From the NCBI RefSeq assembly GCF_039537405.1, contig NZ_BAABAL010000005.1, positions 372,001 to 436,000 of the forward strand: 64,000 nucleotides of DNA. The letters are read 5' to 3'. The position numbers and the translations under genes were made by a program. Position 1 is the first letter of the stretch. Each line of letters starts with the position of its first letter. This DNA is from Allokutzneria multivorans. GTDB lineage: Bacteria; Actinomycetota; Actinomycetes; Mycobacteriales; Pseudonocardiaceae. Positions 54,211-63,394 of this stretch are shown here, in pieces. Under the pieces are notes generated by a model. It searched no databases and was not told the DNA's origin. It saw nothing but the letters and a program-made list of their open reading frames with translations.

Positions 54211-55233
54211 CTACTTGCCGATCTGGTTGCCCCACAGCTTGGGGTCGTCGACGTTGTCCTTGGTCACCAGGGGCGCGGGCAGCTGGTCCTCCAGCACTCC
54301 GTTGCCCACCTCGATGATCGTGCTGTCGTGATCGGTCGGCCCCGGCTTGAACACCTTGCCCTCGATCGCGGCCTTCGCGTAGAACAGCGCCCACTTCGCG
54401 TAGGAGTCGGCGGGCTGCGAGACGGTCGCGTCGATCTCGCCCTTGCGGATGGACTCGAACTCCTGCGGGATGCCGTCGTTGGACACGATGGTGATGTGCC
54501 TGGGGTCGCCGACCGGGAACAGCTTGCCCGCCGAGCGCAGCACCTGGAGCGTCGCCGCCAGGTACACCCCACCCGCCTGCATGTAGATCCCGTTGATGTC
54601 CGGGTGCTGGGTGAGCCGGGTCTGCAACGCGGCCGCGGCCTTGGTGTCCAGCCAGTCCGTGGGCTCCTCGAAGATCGTGATGCCCGGGTAGTGCTGCTTC
54701 ATGCACGAGGCGAACGCCTCGGAGCGGTCGCGGCCGTTGATCGAGGACAGCGCGCCCTGGAACTCCACGACCTTGCCCTTGTTGCCGAGCTTCTCACCTA
54801 GGTAGCGGCAGGCCTTCTCGCCGTAGGCCTTGTTGTCGGCGCGCACGACCATGTACGCCTTGCCCTTGTCCGGGCGGGTGTCCACGGTGACCACCGGGAT
54901 CTTCTTCTGCTCCAGCTGCGCGAGCGTGGTGGCGATGGCGCCGGTGTCCTGCGGGGCCATCACGATCGCCTTGGCGCCCTGGCTGGTCATGGCCTGGACG
55001 TTGGCGACGAGCTTGGCCACGTCGTTCTGCGAGTTGGTCGGCGACATCAGCCGCACGTCCAGCTCCTTGGCGAACTGCGGTGTGTACTTGATGTAGGAGT
55101 TCCAGAAGTCGGAGTCCGCGCGCGGGTAGTCAACACCGATCTGAGCCCCGCCGGTGGCGCCGCCGCCGCAGGCCGCGACGGTGCCGAGCAGGGCGATACC
55201 GGAGATCAGGCTGAGGATTCTGCGTCGTTGCAT
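54211..55233 (-). CDS. Ribose-type sugar-binding lipoprotein
   Basis: 340-residue LacI-like periplasmic binding protein starting MQRRRILSLISGIALLGTVA with lipobox VAAC. SPTNSQNDVAKLVANVQAM, AIVMAPQDTGA and NGRDRSEAF are typical ligand-pocket parts. Gene order binding protein, ATPase, permease is that of a CUT2 system. Confidence 0.93.
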   Translation of the reverse strand: MQRRRILSLISGIALLGTVAACGGGATGGAQIGVDYPRADSDFWNSYIKYTPQFAKELDVRLMSPTNSQNDVAKLVANVQAMTSQGAKAIVMAPQDTGAIATTLAQLEQKKIPVVTVDTRPDKGKAYMVVRADNKAYGEKACRYLGEKLGNKGKVVEFQGALSSINGRDRSEAFASCMKQHYPGITIFEEPTDWLDTKAAAALQTRLTQHPDINGIYMQAGGVYLAATLQVLRSAGKLFPVGDPRHITIVSNDGIPQEFESIRKGEIDATVSQPADSYAKWALFYAKAAIEGKVFKPGPTDHDSTIIEVGNGVLEDQLPAPLVTKDNVDDPKLWGNQIGK

Positions 55234-55266
55234 GGATGTCCTCTGGGTGTCGTTTGTGGACCCGGT

Positions 55267-56004
55267 TCAGCTGTGCGGCCGCAGCCGCAGCCCGTGCATG
55301 CCGCCGTCGACGGCCAGCACGGTGCCCACACTGGCCCCGGAGAGCGGGCTGGCCAAGTAGGTGATCGCTTTTGCCACCTCTTCGGCGGAGACCAACCGGC
55401 CGGTGGGCTGGCGAGCCTCCAGTGCGGACCGTTCCGCCTCCGGGTCCTCTGCGGCGTCCAGCAGCCTGCCGACCCACGGCGTGTCCACGGTGCCGGGTGC
55501 GACGCAGTTGACCCTGATCCCCTCGCGCACGTGGTCGGCGGCCATGGCCAGCGTGAGCGCGTACACGGCCCCCTTGGAGGCTGAGTACAGCGCGCGCTGG
55601 GGCAGCCCCGCCCACGCGGCGATCGAGCAGGTGTTGACGATCGCCGCAGCGGGCGACCTGCGCAGATGCGGCAACGCGGCCCGGCTCACCCGCGCGATGC
55701 CGACGACGTTGACGTCGAGCACGCGGAACCACTCGGCGTCCTCGTTCGCGGAGACATCGCCCTGCGCGCCGATCCCGGCGTTGTTGACCAGCACGTCCAG
55801 CCGTCCGAAGCGCTCGACGGTGGCTTCGATCGCGGCCTTCACGGACTCGTCGTCGGTGACGTCGCAGGCGATGCCGTCCGAGCCGGGGTTGACGTCCAGC
55901 CTGGCGACCCGCGCGCCCCGCGCCTCCAGCTCCAGAGCGGTCGCCGCCCCGATGCCCGAAGCCCCGCCCGTCACCGCCGCGACCAGGCCGTCGAAGTCGT
56001 TCAT
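55267..56004 (-). CDS. SDR dehydrogenase, probable 2-keto-3-deoxy-L-fuconate dehydrogenase
   Basis: 245-residue short-chain dehydrogenase with AAVTGGASGIGAATALELEA for NAD, DVLVNNAGIG, and catalytic Ser, Tyr and Lys in NTCSIAA and ALYSASKGAV. ATG at 56004 overlaps the dehydratase stop. In the non-phosphorylating fucose route this enzyme oxidises 2-keto-3-deoxy-L-fuconate to the diketo acid. Confidence 0.9.
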   Translation of the reverse strand: MNDFDGLVAAVTGGASGIGAATALELEARGARVARLDVNPGSDGIACDVTDDESVKAAIEATVERFGRLDVLVNNAGIGAQGDVSANEDAEWFRVLDVNVVGIARVSRAALPHLRRSPAAAIVNTCSIAAWAGLPQRALYSASKGAVYALTLAMAADHVREGIRVNCVAPGTVDTPWVGRLLDAAEDPEAERSALEARQPTGRLVSAEEVAKAITYLASPLSGASVGTVLAVDGGMHGLRLRPHS

Positions 56005-57296
56005 GGCGCGCTCCACTCTTCTCCGTAGGGGTAGGCGAAGTGGTGCAACGACGCCGGGTGGATCTCGGCGGAGAAGCCCGGCGCGGTCGGCGTGGTGTAC
56101 CGGCCATTGTGGACGGTGGCCGGGGTGACGAAGTGCTCGTGCAGGTGGTCCACCCACTCGATCACCCGGTTCTCCCACGTGCCGGAGACCGCGACGAAGT
56201 CGAACATCGCCAGGTGCTGCACCAGCTCGCAGAGCCCGACCCCGCCGGCGTGCGGGCACACCGGGACGCCGAACTTGGCCGCCAGCAACAGGATCGCGAG
56301 GTTCTCGTTCACCCCGCCGACCCGCGCCGCGTCCAGCTGGAGCACGTCGATCGCGCCGGAGGCCAGCAGCTGCTTGAACATCACGCGGTTGTGCACGTGC
56401 TCGCCGGTGGCCACGCGGATCGGGCGCAGCGCCCGCGCGATGGCGAGGTGGCCGAGCACGTCGTCCGGCGAGGTCGGCTCCTCGATCCAGTACGGGTCGA
56501 ACTCGGCCAGCTCCTTCATCCAGCTCACCGCGTCCGCGACGTCCCACCGCTGGTTGGCGTCCACCGCGATGCGGACCTGGGAGCCGACCGCCGCGCGGGC
56601 CAGCCGCATCCGCCGCACGTCGTCACCGAGGTCCCCGCCGACCTTGAGCTTGATCATGTCGAAGCCGTCGGCGACCGCCTGGCGGGCCAGCCCGGAGAGC
56701 TTCTCGTCGGAGTAGCCCAGCCAGCCCGGCGAGGTCGTGTAGGCCGGGTAACCCTCGTCCAGCAACACCTTCGTCCGCTCAGCGCGCCCGGGCTCGGCCG
56801 CGCGCAGCAGCGCGAGCGCCTCCTCGGGGGTGATCGCGTCGCTGAGGTAGCGGAAGTCCACCAGGGAGACCAGCTCCTCCGGCGACATCTCCGCCATGAA
56901 CCTCCACAGTGGACGGTCCGCGAGCTTCGCTGCCAGGTCCCACGCGGCGTTGACCACCGCGCCGACCGCCATGTGCACGACGCCCTTCTCCGGCCCGAGC
57001 CACCGCAGCTGCGAGTCGCCGACGAGGTCGCGGGACAGCGCGCCGAGTGCGGCGGCCTCACGCGGCACCTCGCGGCCGACCACGTGCGGAGCGAGCGCCC
57101 GGATCGCGGCGGCTTGGACGTCGTTGCCCCTGCCGATGGTGAAGGCGAGCCCGTGACCGTCCACCCCGATGTCCGTTCGCAGCACGACGTACGCGGCCGA
57201 GTAGTCCGGATCGGGGTTCATCGCGTCCGAGCCGTCCAGCTCCCGCGAGGTCGGGAAGCGGATGTCGAGCACGTCGACGCCGCTCACGCGGGCCAT
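56001..57296 (-). CDS. L-fuconate dehydratase (enolase superfamily)
   Basis: 431-residue enzyme of the mandelate-racemase group. Acid/base Lys in IKLKVGGD (216, 218), metal ligands in DANQRWD (Asp246), WIEEPTSPDD (Glu272) and ATGEHVHNR (Glu299), and the His of VCPHAGGVG near 349. The DIRFPTSRELDGSDAMNPDP opening is characteristic of L-fuconate dehydratase. One base after the FAH-gene stop; second gene of the operon. Confidence 0.95.
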   Translation of the reverse strand: MARVSGVDVLDIRFPTSRELDGSDAMNPDPDYSAAYVVLRTDIGVDGHGLAFTIGRGNDVQAAAIRALAPHVVGREVPREAAALGALSRDLVGDSQLRWLGPEKGVVHMAVGAVVNAAWDLAAKLADRPLWRFMAEMSPEELVSLVDFRYLSDAITPEEALALLRAAEPGRAERTKVLLDEGYPAYTTSPGWLGYSDEKLSGLARQAVADGFDMIKLKVGGDLGDDVRRMRLARAAVGSQVRIAVDANQRWDVADAVSWMKELAEFDPYWIEEPTSPDDVLGHLAIARALRPIRVATGEHVHNRVMFKQLLASGAIDVLQLDAARVGGVNENLAILLLAAKFGVPVCPHAGGVGLCELVQHLAMFDFVAVSGTWENRVIEWVDHLHEHFVTPATVHNGRYTTPTAPGFSAEIHPASLHHFAYPYGEEWSAP

Positions 57297-57297
57297 G

Positions 57298-58152
57298 TCA
57301 GGCCTGCCCGAACGTCTGGCGCTGGCGGCCGAGGCCGTCGACCTCCAGCTCCACCGCGTCGCCCGCGCGCAGGAACGGCTTCGGCTCCGGCTGCCCGAGC
57401 GCGACGCCCGCCGGAGTGCCCGTGTTGATCAGGTCTCCGGGGTGCAACACCATGAACTGGCTGATGTAGCGCACCACCTCGGCCACGCCGAAGATCATGT
57501 CCGAGGTGCTGCCGTTCTGCCGCTCCACGCCGTTGACCGACAGGCGCAGGCCCAGGTTCTGTGGGAACGGCACCTCGTCGGCGGGAACGAGCCACGGGCC
57601 GAGCGGGTTGAAGGTCTCGCAGGACTTGCCCTTGTCCCAGGTGCCACCGCGTTCCAACTGGAACTCGCGCTCGGAGACGTCGTGCGAGGTCGCATAACCG
57701 GCCACATACGACAACGGGTCGTCGTCCTCTGCGAGGTAGCGAGCGGTTTTCCCGATCACGACGCCGAGTTCGGCCTCCCAGTCGGTCTTCGTGGAGCCGC
57801 GCGGGACCAGCACCTCGTCGTACGCGCCGACGATGGTGTCCGGGGCCTTCATGAACAGCACGGGCTCAGCGGGGATCTGCGCCCCGGTCTCCGCCGCGTG
57901 GTCGCGGTAGTTCAGCCCGACGCAGACGATCTTGCCGGGCCGGGCGATCGGCGGGCCGACGCGCAGTCCCTCGTCGGAGAGCCGGGGCAGCACGCCCGCC
58001 TCCAACGCCGCGCGCACCATCGCGACACCCCCGTTGGCCAGGAACGCGCCGCCGATGTCGGCGGTCAGCCCGCCCAGGTCGTGCAGGGCTCCGTCGGCGT
58101 CGCGGACCACCGGCCGTTCCGCTCCGGGCGGACCAAGTCGCATCAGCTGCAC
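57298..58152 (-). CDS. FAH-family hydrolase, probable 2,4-diketo-3-deoxy-L-fuconate hydrolase
   Basis: 284-residue fumarylacetoacetate-hydrolase-fold enzyme: KIVCVGLNYRDHAAETG, LFMKAPDTIVG, DWEAELGVVIGK (metal Glu) and INTGTPAGVALG. It would cleave the diketo acid to pyruvate and L-lactate. GTG at 58152 with GGAGGG eight bases upstream; an ATG three codons later is an alternative. First gene of the fucose operon. Confidence 0.9.
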   Translation of the reverse strand: MQLMRLGPPGAERPVVRDADGALHDLGGLTADIGGAFLANGGVAMVRAALEAGVLPRLSDEGLRVGPPIARPGKIVCVGLNYRDHAAETGAQIPAEPVLFMKAPDTIVGAYDEVLVPRGSTKTDWEAELGVVIGKTARYLAEDDDPLSYVAGYATSHDVSEREFQLERGGTWDKGKSCETFNPLGPWLVPADEVPFPQNLGLRLSVNGVERQNGSTSDMIFGVAEVVRYISQFMVLHPGDLINTGTPAGVALGQPEPKPFLRAGDAVELEVDGLGRQRQTFGQA

Positions 58153-58180
58153 GGGCGGACCCTCCTCGCAACGACCACTC

Positions 58181-58219
58181 AGACATCCGATGTATAGCTC
58201 GCCCACACGCCGAAGTCCA
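58181..58219 (-). promoter_or_regulatory. Fucose operon promoter and putative FadR-type operator
   Basis: On the minus strand TGGACT (plus 58214-58219) and TATACA (plus 58191-58196) are 17 bases apart. AGACATCCGATGTAT (58181-58195), palindromic in 6 of 7 arm positions, overlaps the -10. The same pattern occurs at the FadR-type regulator's own promoter at 45027. Confidence 0.65.
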
Positions 58220-58410
58220 GCCTCCGAATGCCACCGAAGGGAGATGAGGTCCGATGAATCGGCCAGTGCGCAGCCATGATCAACTTGCCTCTCCTCCACC
58301 GCGCCGACCTCCCCCAACGGGTGGTTCCCCGGGCTTGCTCCGCCACTGGGGCCCCCGGGCGGGTCTGATGGACCGGTCTTGGTGATCACTTCCCTTCGGA
58401 GAGGACGCGC

Positions 58411-61400
58411 ATGGCACTCCGCCGAGGACAGAAAGCGCTGCGCGGCGGGGCTGTGGTGCTCGTCGCCGCGCTGGCCGCGGCCGGGCTCGCGGGTCACGCG
58501 AGCGCGCAGACCACCCCCGCCGACGGCCTCACCCCCGCGGCGCCCACCGGGCCGTGGCCGAAGCTGGCCGAGCGCGAACGGGTCGACCCCGCGCTGCTCG
58601 CGGCGGACGGCACCGCGACGGCCTTCGTCGAGCTGTCCGAGCGCTCGCTGGTCGACGTCTACGCCGAGCAGCGCCGCAACCGCGCGACGCCCGAGCAGAC
58701 CGCGCAGGCCGTGCGCTCCACGCGCGAGCGGATGAACCAGCAGGCCGACCGCGTGGTCGCCGCGCTGGGCTCCGGCGGCGAGGAGCTGTACCGCACCGGC
58801 AACGCGCTCAACGGCCTGATGCTCAGCGGCAAGGCCGACAAGCTCGCCGCGCTCGGCAAGCTGCCCGAGGTCCGCTCGGTGCGCAGGCACCTGCCGACCG
58901 AGCGGATGAACGCCAGCGCAGCGCAGCTCACCAAGGCCGTGAGCGCGTGGAAGGCCACCGGGCGGCTCGGCGACAACATGCGCATCGGCATCGTCGACGA
59001 CGGCGTGGACTACACGCACGCGGACTTCGGCGGGCCGGGCACCGAGGCGGCCTACAAGGCCATCGACTCCACCAAGGTCGAGTCCTCGTACTTCCCGACC
59101 GCCAAGGTCGTGGGCGGGGCCGACCTCGTGGGCAACGACTACGACTCCTCCGGCCGCTTCGGTTCGCGCACGCCGAAGCCGGACCCGAACCCGATCGCGT
59201 GCGGGCAGCACGGCACGCACGTCGCCGGCACCGCGGCGGGCTTCGGCGTCAACGCCGACGGCAGCACCTTCAAGGGCGACTACAACACCCTCGGCGGCGA
59301 GCAGCTCGCGGCGATGCGCATCGGGCCCGGCACCGCGCCGAAGGCGAAGATCTACGCCTACAAGGTCTTCGGCTGCAAGGGCGGGACGAGCGTTGTCGGC
59401 AAGGCGATGGACCTCGTGCTGGACCCGAACTCCGACGGCGACTTCAGCGACCGGCTCGACGTGGTGAACCTGTCCCTGGGCACCGACTTCGGCACCTCGG
59501 ACACCCCGGAAAACAAGATCATGAAGACGCTGGCCGACCACGGCGTGCTCGTGGTCGCGGCCAACGGCAACGGCGGCGACATCACCGACGTCGGCGGCTC
59601 CCCCGCGAACGCCCCGTCCACGCTGGCGGTGGCCAACACCAGGGACGCCTACTCGCTGCGCGACGGGATCGAGGTCACCGCACCGTCCACAGTGGCCGGT
59701 CGCAAGGCGGGCCAGCTCAGCGTGGAGTACGGCGGCTACGCGAGCCTGGACCTCACCCGCGCGGTCGTCCCGCTCTCCGACGAGACCAACAAGGACGGCT
59801 GCAAGGCCTTCTCCGACGCCGACAAGGCCAAGGTCGCCGACAAGATCGTCTGGCTGGAGTGGGACGACGACGACGCGACGCGCAAGTGCGGTTCCGCGGT
59901 GCGCGCCAACAACGCCGAAGCCGCCGGGGCCAAGGCGGTCCTGCTGCCCACCACGGCCTTCGAGTTCGCGGCGGGCATCGGCGGCAACAAGACCACGCCG
60001 ATGTTCCAGCTGACCCGCCAGGCCAGCGAGCAGGTGCGCCCGGTGCTCGGCCAGCTCAGCGTCCGCCTGCGCGGCTCGCTGCGCGGGTCCACCCCCAACG
60101 TCGAGCCCCGGATCACCGACACCGTCACGCCGTCCTCCTCCCGTGGCGGACGCGGTCCCGCCGTGAAGCCGGACGTCGCCGCGCCCGGTGACACGATCTC
60201 CTCGGCGAAATCGGGCAGTGGCAACGACGTCCTCGTCATCGGTGGCACCTCGATGGCCACCCCGCACGTCGCCGGGATCGCCGCCCTGGTCCGCCAGGCG
60301 CACCCGGACTGGACCCCGGAAGAGGTCAAGGCGTCGGTGATGAACACCGCGACCGCGACCATCAACGCCGCCGCCGACAAGAAGGTCGCCGAGGGCCCGC
60401 AGCGCGTGGGCTCCGGCCGTGTCGACGCGCTCGCCGCACAGCAGAACCAGCTGCTGGTGATGGCCGACGACCCGTCGCAGGCCGTCAGCGTCTCCTTCGG
60501 CACCGTCGAGGTCATCGACCGCGTGCGCGCCACCAGGACCGTGAAGGTGGTCAACAAGAGCGACAAGCCGGTCAGCGTGGCCATCGACTACGTGGCGGCC
60601 ACCATGATGCCCGGCGTGCGCTACGAGGTCACGCCGAGCGAGCTGGACCTGGGGCCGAAGCTCACCAGGACCTTCACCGTGACGCTGCGGATCGACGACG
60701 CGCGGGCGCTGCGCAAGGTCATCGACCCGACCATGCAGGAGAAGCAGGGCGGCAAGGCGCGGCAGTTCGTCAGCGACGCCTCCGGCTGGCTGACCGTGAC
60801 CCCCGAGGGCGGAGCGGCGCTGCGGCTGCCGGTCTACGCGGCACCGAAGCCGGTCTCGCAGCTGGCCGCGCAGAAGCTCGAAGTCGGTGCGCAGCGGCTG
60901 GTGCAGTTCACCGGGCGCGGCCTCGACCAGGGCAGCGGCAGCCAGGCCTACCGCTCGCTGGCCAGCGTCTTCGAACTGCACGGCAGCTCACCGCAGATGC
61001 GCGAGTGCGGCGGCGCCGTCGTCGACAACTGCACGATCAACCAGACCGCGCGCGGCGGTGATCTGCGGTGGTACGGCGCGAACAGCAACCAGCAGGGGCT
61101 GGTCACCTTCGGCATCGCGACGTGGGGCGACTGGTCCAGCATCGGCGGCAACACCGTGCCGTTCGTGGACATCGACACCACCGGTGACGGCAGGCCCGAC
61201 CGCCGCGTCGAGGTCGGCAGGCAGCCGCAGACCGATCTGCTGCTCGCGCAGACCAGGGACCTCACCAAGCGGGACCCGGACGGCACCTTCACGATCGTCG
61301 AGGCCCAGCCGGTCAACACGCAGTACGGCGACGTGGACACCAACGTCTACGACAGCAGCGTGATCGCGCTGCCGACCACCTTGAAGGCGCTGGGCATCCC

Positions 61401-61683
61401 GGCCGGAGCGACCTCCGCGCCGCTGAAGTACATGGTCAACGTGCGGGGCTACTACGTGGCGCCCAGCGACTCCGACGGCCTGGTGGACACCAGTGGGACC
61501 CCGGTCAGCTTCGACCCGCTCAAGCCCGGCGTGGTGATCGGCTCGGCCCCCGCGGTCGCGCACGTGGCCCGCGACCGGTCAACGTTGCAGGTCAAGCCCG
61601 GTCCTGGCACCATCCCGAAGGAGCTGTTGATCTTGCACCACCACAACGGGCGGGGTCAACGGGCCGGCCTCATCGCAATGTGA
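58411..61683 (+). CDS. Secreted S8 (subtilisin-like) protease
   Basis: 1090 residues: signal peptide to about residue 32, an inhibitor-like prodomain, and an S8 domain with Asp196 (GIVDDGVDYTHADF), His267 (HGTHVAGTAAG) and Ser614 (GTSMATPHVAG). A PA-type insert of about 130 residues lies between the His and Ser parts, and about 400 residues follow with Fn3-like beta domains. ATG at 58411 with GGAGAGGA upstream. It is divergent from the fucose operon. Confidence 0.95.
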   Translation: MALRRGQKALRGGAVVLVAALAAAGLAGHASAQTTPADGLTPAAPTGPWPKLAERERVDPALLAADGTATAFVELSERSLVDVYAEQRRNRATPEQTAQAVRSTRERMNQQADRVVAALGSGGEELYRTGNALNGLMLSGKADKLAALGKLPEVRSVRRHLPTERMNASAAQLTKAVSAWKATGRLGDNMRIGIVDDGVDYTHADFGGPGTEAAYKAIDSTKVESSYFPTAKVVGGADLVGNDYDSSGRFGSRTPKPDPNPIACGQHGTHVAGTAAGFGVNADGSTFKGDYNTLGGEQLAAMRIGPGTAPKAKIYAYKVFGCKGGTSVVGKAMDLVLDPNSDGDFSDRLDVVNLSLGTDFGTSDTPENKIMKTLADHGVLVVAANGNGGDITDVGGSPANAPSTLAVANTRDAYSLRDGIEVTAPSTVAGRKAGQLSVEYGGYASLDLTRAVVPLSDETNKDGCKAFSDADKAKVADKIVWLEWDDDDATRKCGSAVRANNAEAAGAKAVLLPTTAFEFAAGIGGNKTTPMFQLTRQASEQVRPVLGQLSVRLRGSLRGSTPNVEPRITDTVTPSSSRGGRGPAVKPDVAAPGDTISSAKSGSGNDVLVIGGTSMATPHVAGIAALVRQAHPDWTPEEVKASVMNTATATINAAADKKVAEGPQRVGSGRVDALAAQQNQLLVMADDPSQAVSVSFGTVEVIDRVRATRTVKVVNKSDKPVSVAIDYVAATMMPGVRYEVTPSELDLGPKLTRTFTVTLRIDDARALRKVIDPTMQEKQGGKARQFVSDASGWLTVTPEGGAALRLPVYAAPKPVSQLAAQKLEVGAQRLVQFTGRGLDQGSGSQAYRSLASVFELHGSSPQMRECGGAVVDNCTINQTARGGDLRWYGANSNQQGLVTFGIATWGDWSSIGGNTVPFVDIDTTGDGRPDRRVEVGRQPQTDLLLAQTRDLTKRDPDGTFTIVEAQPVNTQYGDVDTNVYDSSVIALPTTLKALGIPAGATSAPLKYMVNVRGYYVAPSDSDGLVDTSGTPVSFDPLKPGVVIGSAPAVAHVARDRSTLQVKPGPGTIPKELLILHHHNGRGQRAGLIAM

Positions 61684-61736
61684 TCGTGGGGAAACATTGA
61701 CGATAAGGAGCCCCTTATCGGTCTTTTTCCCACGAG
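61683..61736 (+). terminator. S8 protease terminator
   Basis: CGATAAGG pairs with CCTTATCG (8 bp, AGCC loop) and is followed by GGTCTTTTT; an outer TCGTGGGG/CCCACGA stem can extend it. A true intrinsic terminator with T-tract just after the stop codon. Confidence 0.88.
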
Positions 61737-61758
61737 ATGGCGCCGTTAGGGTCGGCTC

Positions 61759-62730
61759 GTGATCCTCGGAGTGGACATCGGCGGCACGTCGAGCAGGGCC
61801 CTGCTGGCCGACCTGGACGGCACGCGCCTCGGCACGGGCAGGACGGGCGGCGGGAACCCCAACTCGCACGCGCCCGCCCAGGCCGCCGCCGAGGTGGCCG
61901 GTGCTCTCAAAGCCGCGTTGGACGGCCGCGATCCCGCCGGGGTCGCGGCCGCCGTCGTCGGCATGGCGGGCGCCAGCAAGATGTCCGACCCGGAGATCGT
62001 CGCGCTCTTCACCGAGATGTGGCACGGGGTCGGCCTGCGCTGCCCGCTGCGCGTGGTCACCGACTGCGAGGTCGGCTTCGCTGCGGGCACCCCGAAACCG
62101 AACGGCGCCGCGCTCGTCGCGGGCACCGGCTCGGTGGCGATGCGGATCGTGGACCACCGGATGGCCGCGATCTTCGGCGGCAACGGCTGGCTGCTCGGCG
62201 ACGAGGGCTCCGGCTACTGGGTCGGCCGGGAGGCCGTGCGCGCCACGCTCAAGGCCATCGAGGGCCGCGCGCCGCTCACCGCGCTCAGCAGGGCCGTGCT
62301 CACCGAGGTCGGCGGCACCGACTCCGCAGACCGCAGGCGCCTGGTGATCACCCGCTGCAACGCCGACGAGCCCGTGCGCCTGGCCCGCTTCGCCCCCCTG
62401 GTCAGCACCGCCGCCGCCGAGGGCGACGAGATCGCGCAGGACATCGTGCGGCGCGGAGTGCTGCACCTGGTCGACATCACCTTCGCCGCCGCGCCCGCCG
62501 CCGACGGCTCACCCGTGGTGCTCATCGGCAGCCTCACCGAGGCGGGCAACCCTTTCGGCGACGCGCTCCGGGTCGGCTTGAGCGCCAACGGTTTCCACGA
62601 CATCTCCGAAGCCACCGACGGAGCAGCCGGAGCCGCCTGGCTGGCCGCGACAGAACTCCTCCCCGACGAGGCCCAGCGCCGCGCACTGCACTCCGCGCTC
62701 CTCGCCCATCCCCCGATTGTTTTCAGTTAA
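61759..62730 (+). CDS. BadF-type N-acetylglucosamine kinase-like protein
   Basis: 323-residue ASKHA-fold kinase of the BadF/BadG group to which N-acetylglucosamine kinases belong. ILGVDIGGTSSRALLADLDG is the phosphate-1 motif, VAGTGSVAMRI the second, and FGGNGWLLGDEGSGYWVGRE marks the GlcNAc-kinase subgroup. It would supply GlcNAc-6-phosphate for NagA. GTG start at 61759. No DasR operator is seen upstream. Confidence 0.88.
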   Translation: MILGVDIGGTSSRALLADLDGTRLGTGRTGGGNPNSHAPAQAAAEVAGALKAALDGRDPAGVAAAVVGMAGASKMSDPEIVALFTEMWHGVGLRCPLRVVTDCEVGFAAGTPKPNGAALVAGTGSVAMRIVDHRMAAIFGGNGWLLGDEGSGYWVGREAVRATLKAIEGRAPLTALSRAVLTEVGGTDSADRRRLVITRCNADEPVRLARFAPLVSTAAAEGDEIAQDIVRRGVLHLVDITFAAAPAADGSPVVLIGSLTEAGNPFGDALRVGLSANGFHDISEATDGAAGAAWLAATELLPDEAQRRALHSALLAHPPIVFS

Positions 62731-62870
62731 TACAAGGCCGGAACGTGGCCTGTTCCAGGGACAAACACACCGTCATATCCAAAGAACTCAAGAAGACGCA
62801 TCTTCGCGCAGATCGCCCTCGTTACCGTTGTCGCAACAGGAAAATCCCGACTTCAAGCGAGGAATGATCG

Positions 62871-63185
62871 ATGAGGATTGTGCGCGCCCTGAGCGTGCTG
62901 GCGCTGGGCATCGTCGCGGCCGGAGTGGCGGTGCCCGTCGCCCAGGCCGACCCCGCACCGCGCGGCTGCGGCTACCAGGGGTGGGGCACGTACGAGCACT
63001 GTTCGAACGTGAACGTGATGCTCCAGGTCTCCCGGTTCTTCGGCAGTGATTTCAAGGTCTGCGTCAAGCCGGGCAGGACGGACCTCCAGCAGTACTCGCC
63101 GGGCCCCCAGAACTGGGCAGTCACTGACGCCTGGTACGTCGGAGGGGCGAACTGCATCCCCGGCTACAAGGGCACCGTCGACTAG
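62871..63185 (+). CDS. Small secreted Cys-containing protein, unknown
   Basis: 104 residues: signal peptide MRIVRALSVLALGIVAAGVA with cleavage near AQA-DP, and a mature part with four Cys (GCGYQG, EHCSN, KVCVK, NCIPG) that can form two disulfides. It resembles small secreted proteins of actinomycetes of unknown role. ATG at 62871 with GAGGAA upstream. Confidence 0.75.
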   Translation: MRIVRALSVLALGIVAAGVAVPVAQADPAPRGCGYQGWGTYEHCSNVNVMLQVSRFFGSDFKVCVKPGRTDLQQYSPGPQNWAVTDAWYVGGANCIPGYKGTVD

Positions 63186-63229
63186 CGCCTTCACTGCACG
63201 TGGTTGAGCCGCGCGTTCGGTCGGTGCCG

Positions 63230-63298
63230 GTGAGGGTTTGTCGTCGTTGAAGACCTCGGGGGCGGGGGTTTGTGGGTCTTGAAGACTGACGAACCCGA
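63230..63298. repeat. Type A repeat module (63.2 kb copy)
   Basis: GGGTTTGTCGTCGTTGAAGACC, GGCGGGGGTTTGTG and GTCTTGAAGACTGACGAACC (given in parts) follow the same order as the 84-bp repeats at 2755 and 2994, with many substitutions. Confidence 0.75.
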
Positions 63299-63341
63299 CG
63301 ATTCGCCGCCGCGCGGCCAATTCAGAGGACGAATCTCCAGG

Positions 63342-63377
63342 AACGAAACGGCCCGGTGGCAGTCGGGCCGTTTCGTT
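63342..63377 (-). terminator. Terminator of DUF11 gene
   Basis: AACGAAACGGCCCG pairs perfectly with CGGGCCGTTTCGTT (14 bp, 8-base loop), 18 bases past the stop at 63395. Confidence 0.85.
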
Positions 63378-63394
63378 CTGTTCAGACGAACCTG

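Noticed and set aside
58153..60981. Upstream extension of the FAH hydrolase frame over the S8 protease
   Set aside because: Only the last 284 codons show FAH motifs; the rest is antisense to the protease, and a good GTG with Shine-Dalgarno is at 58152.
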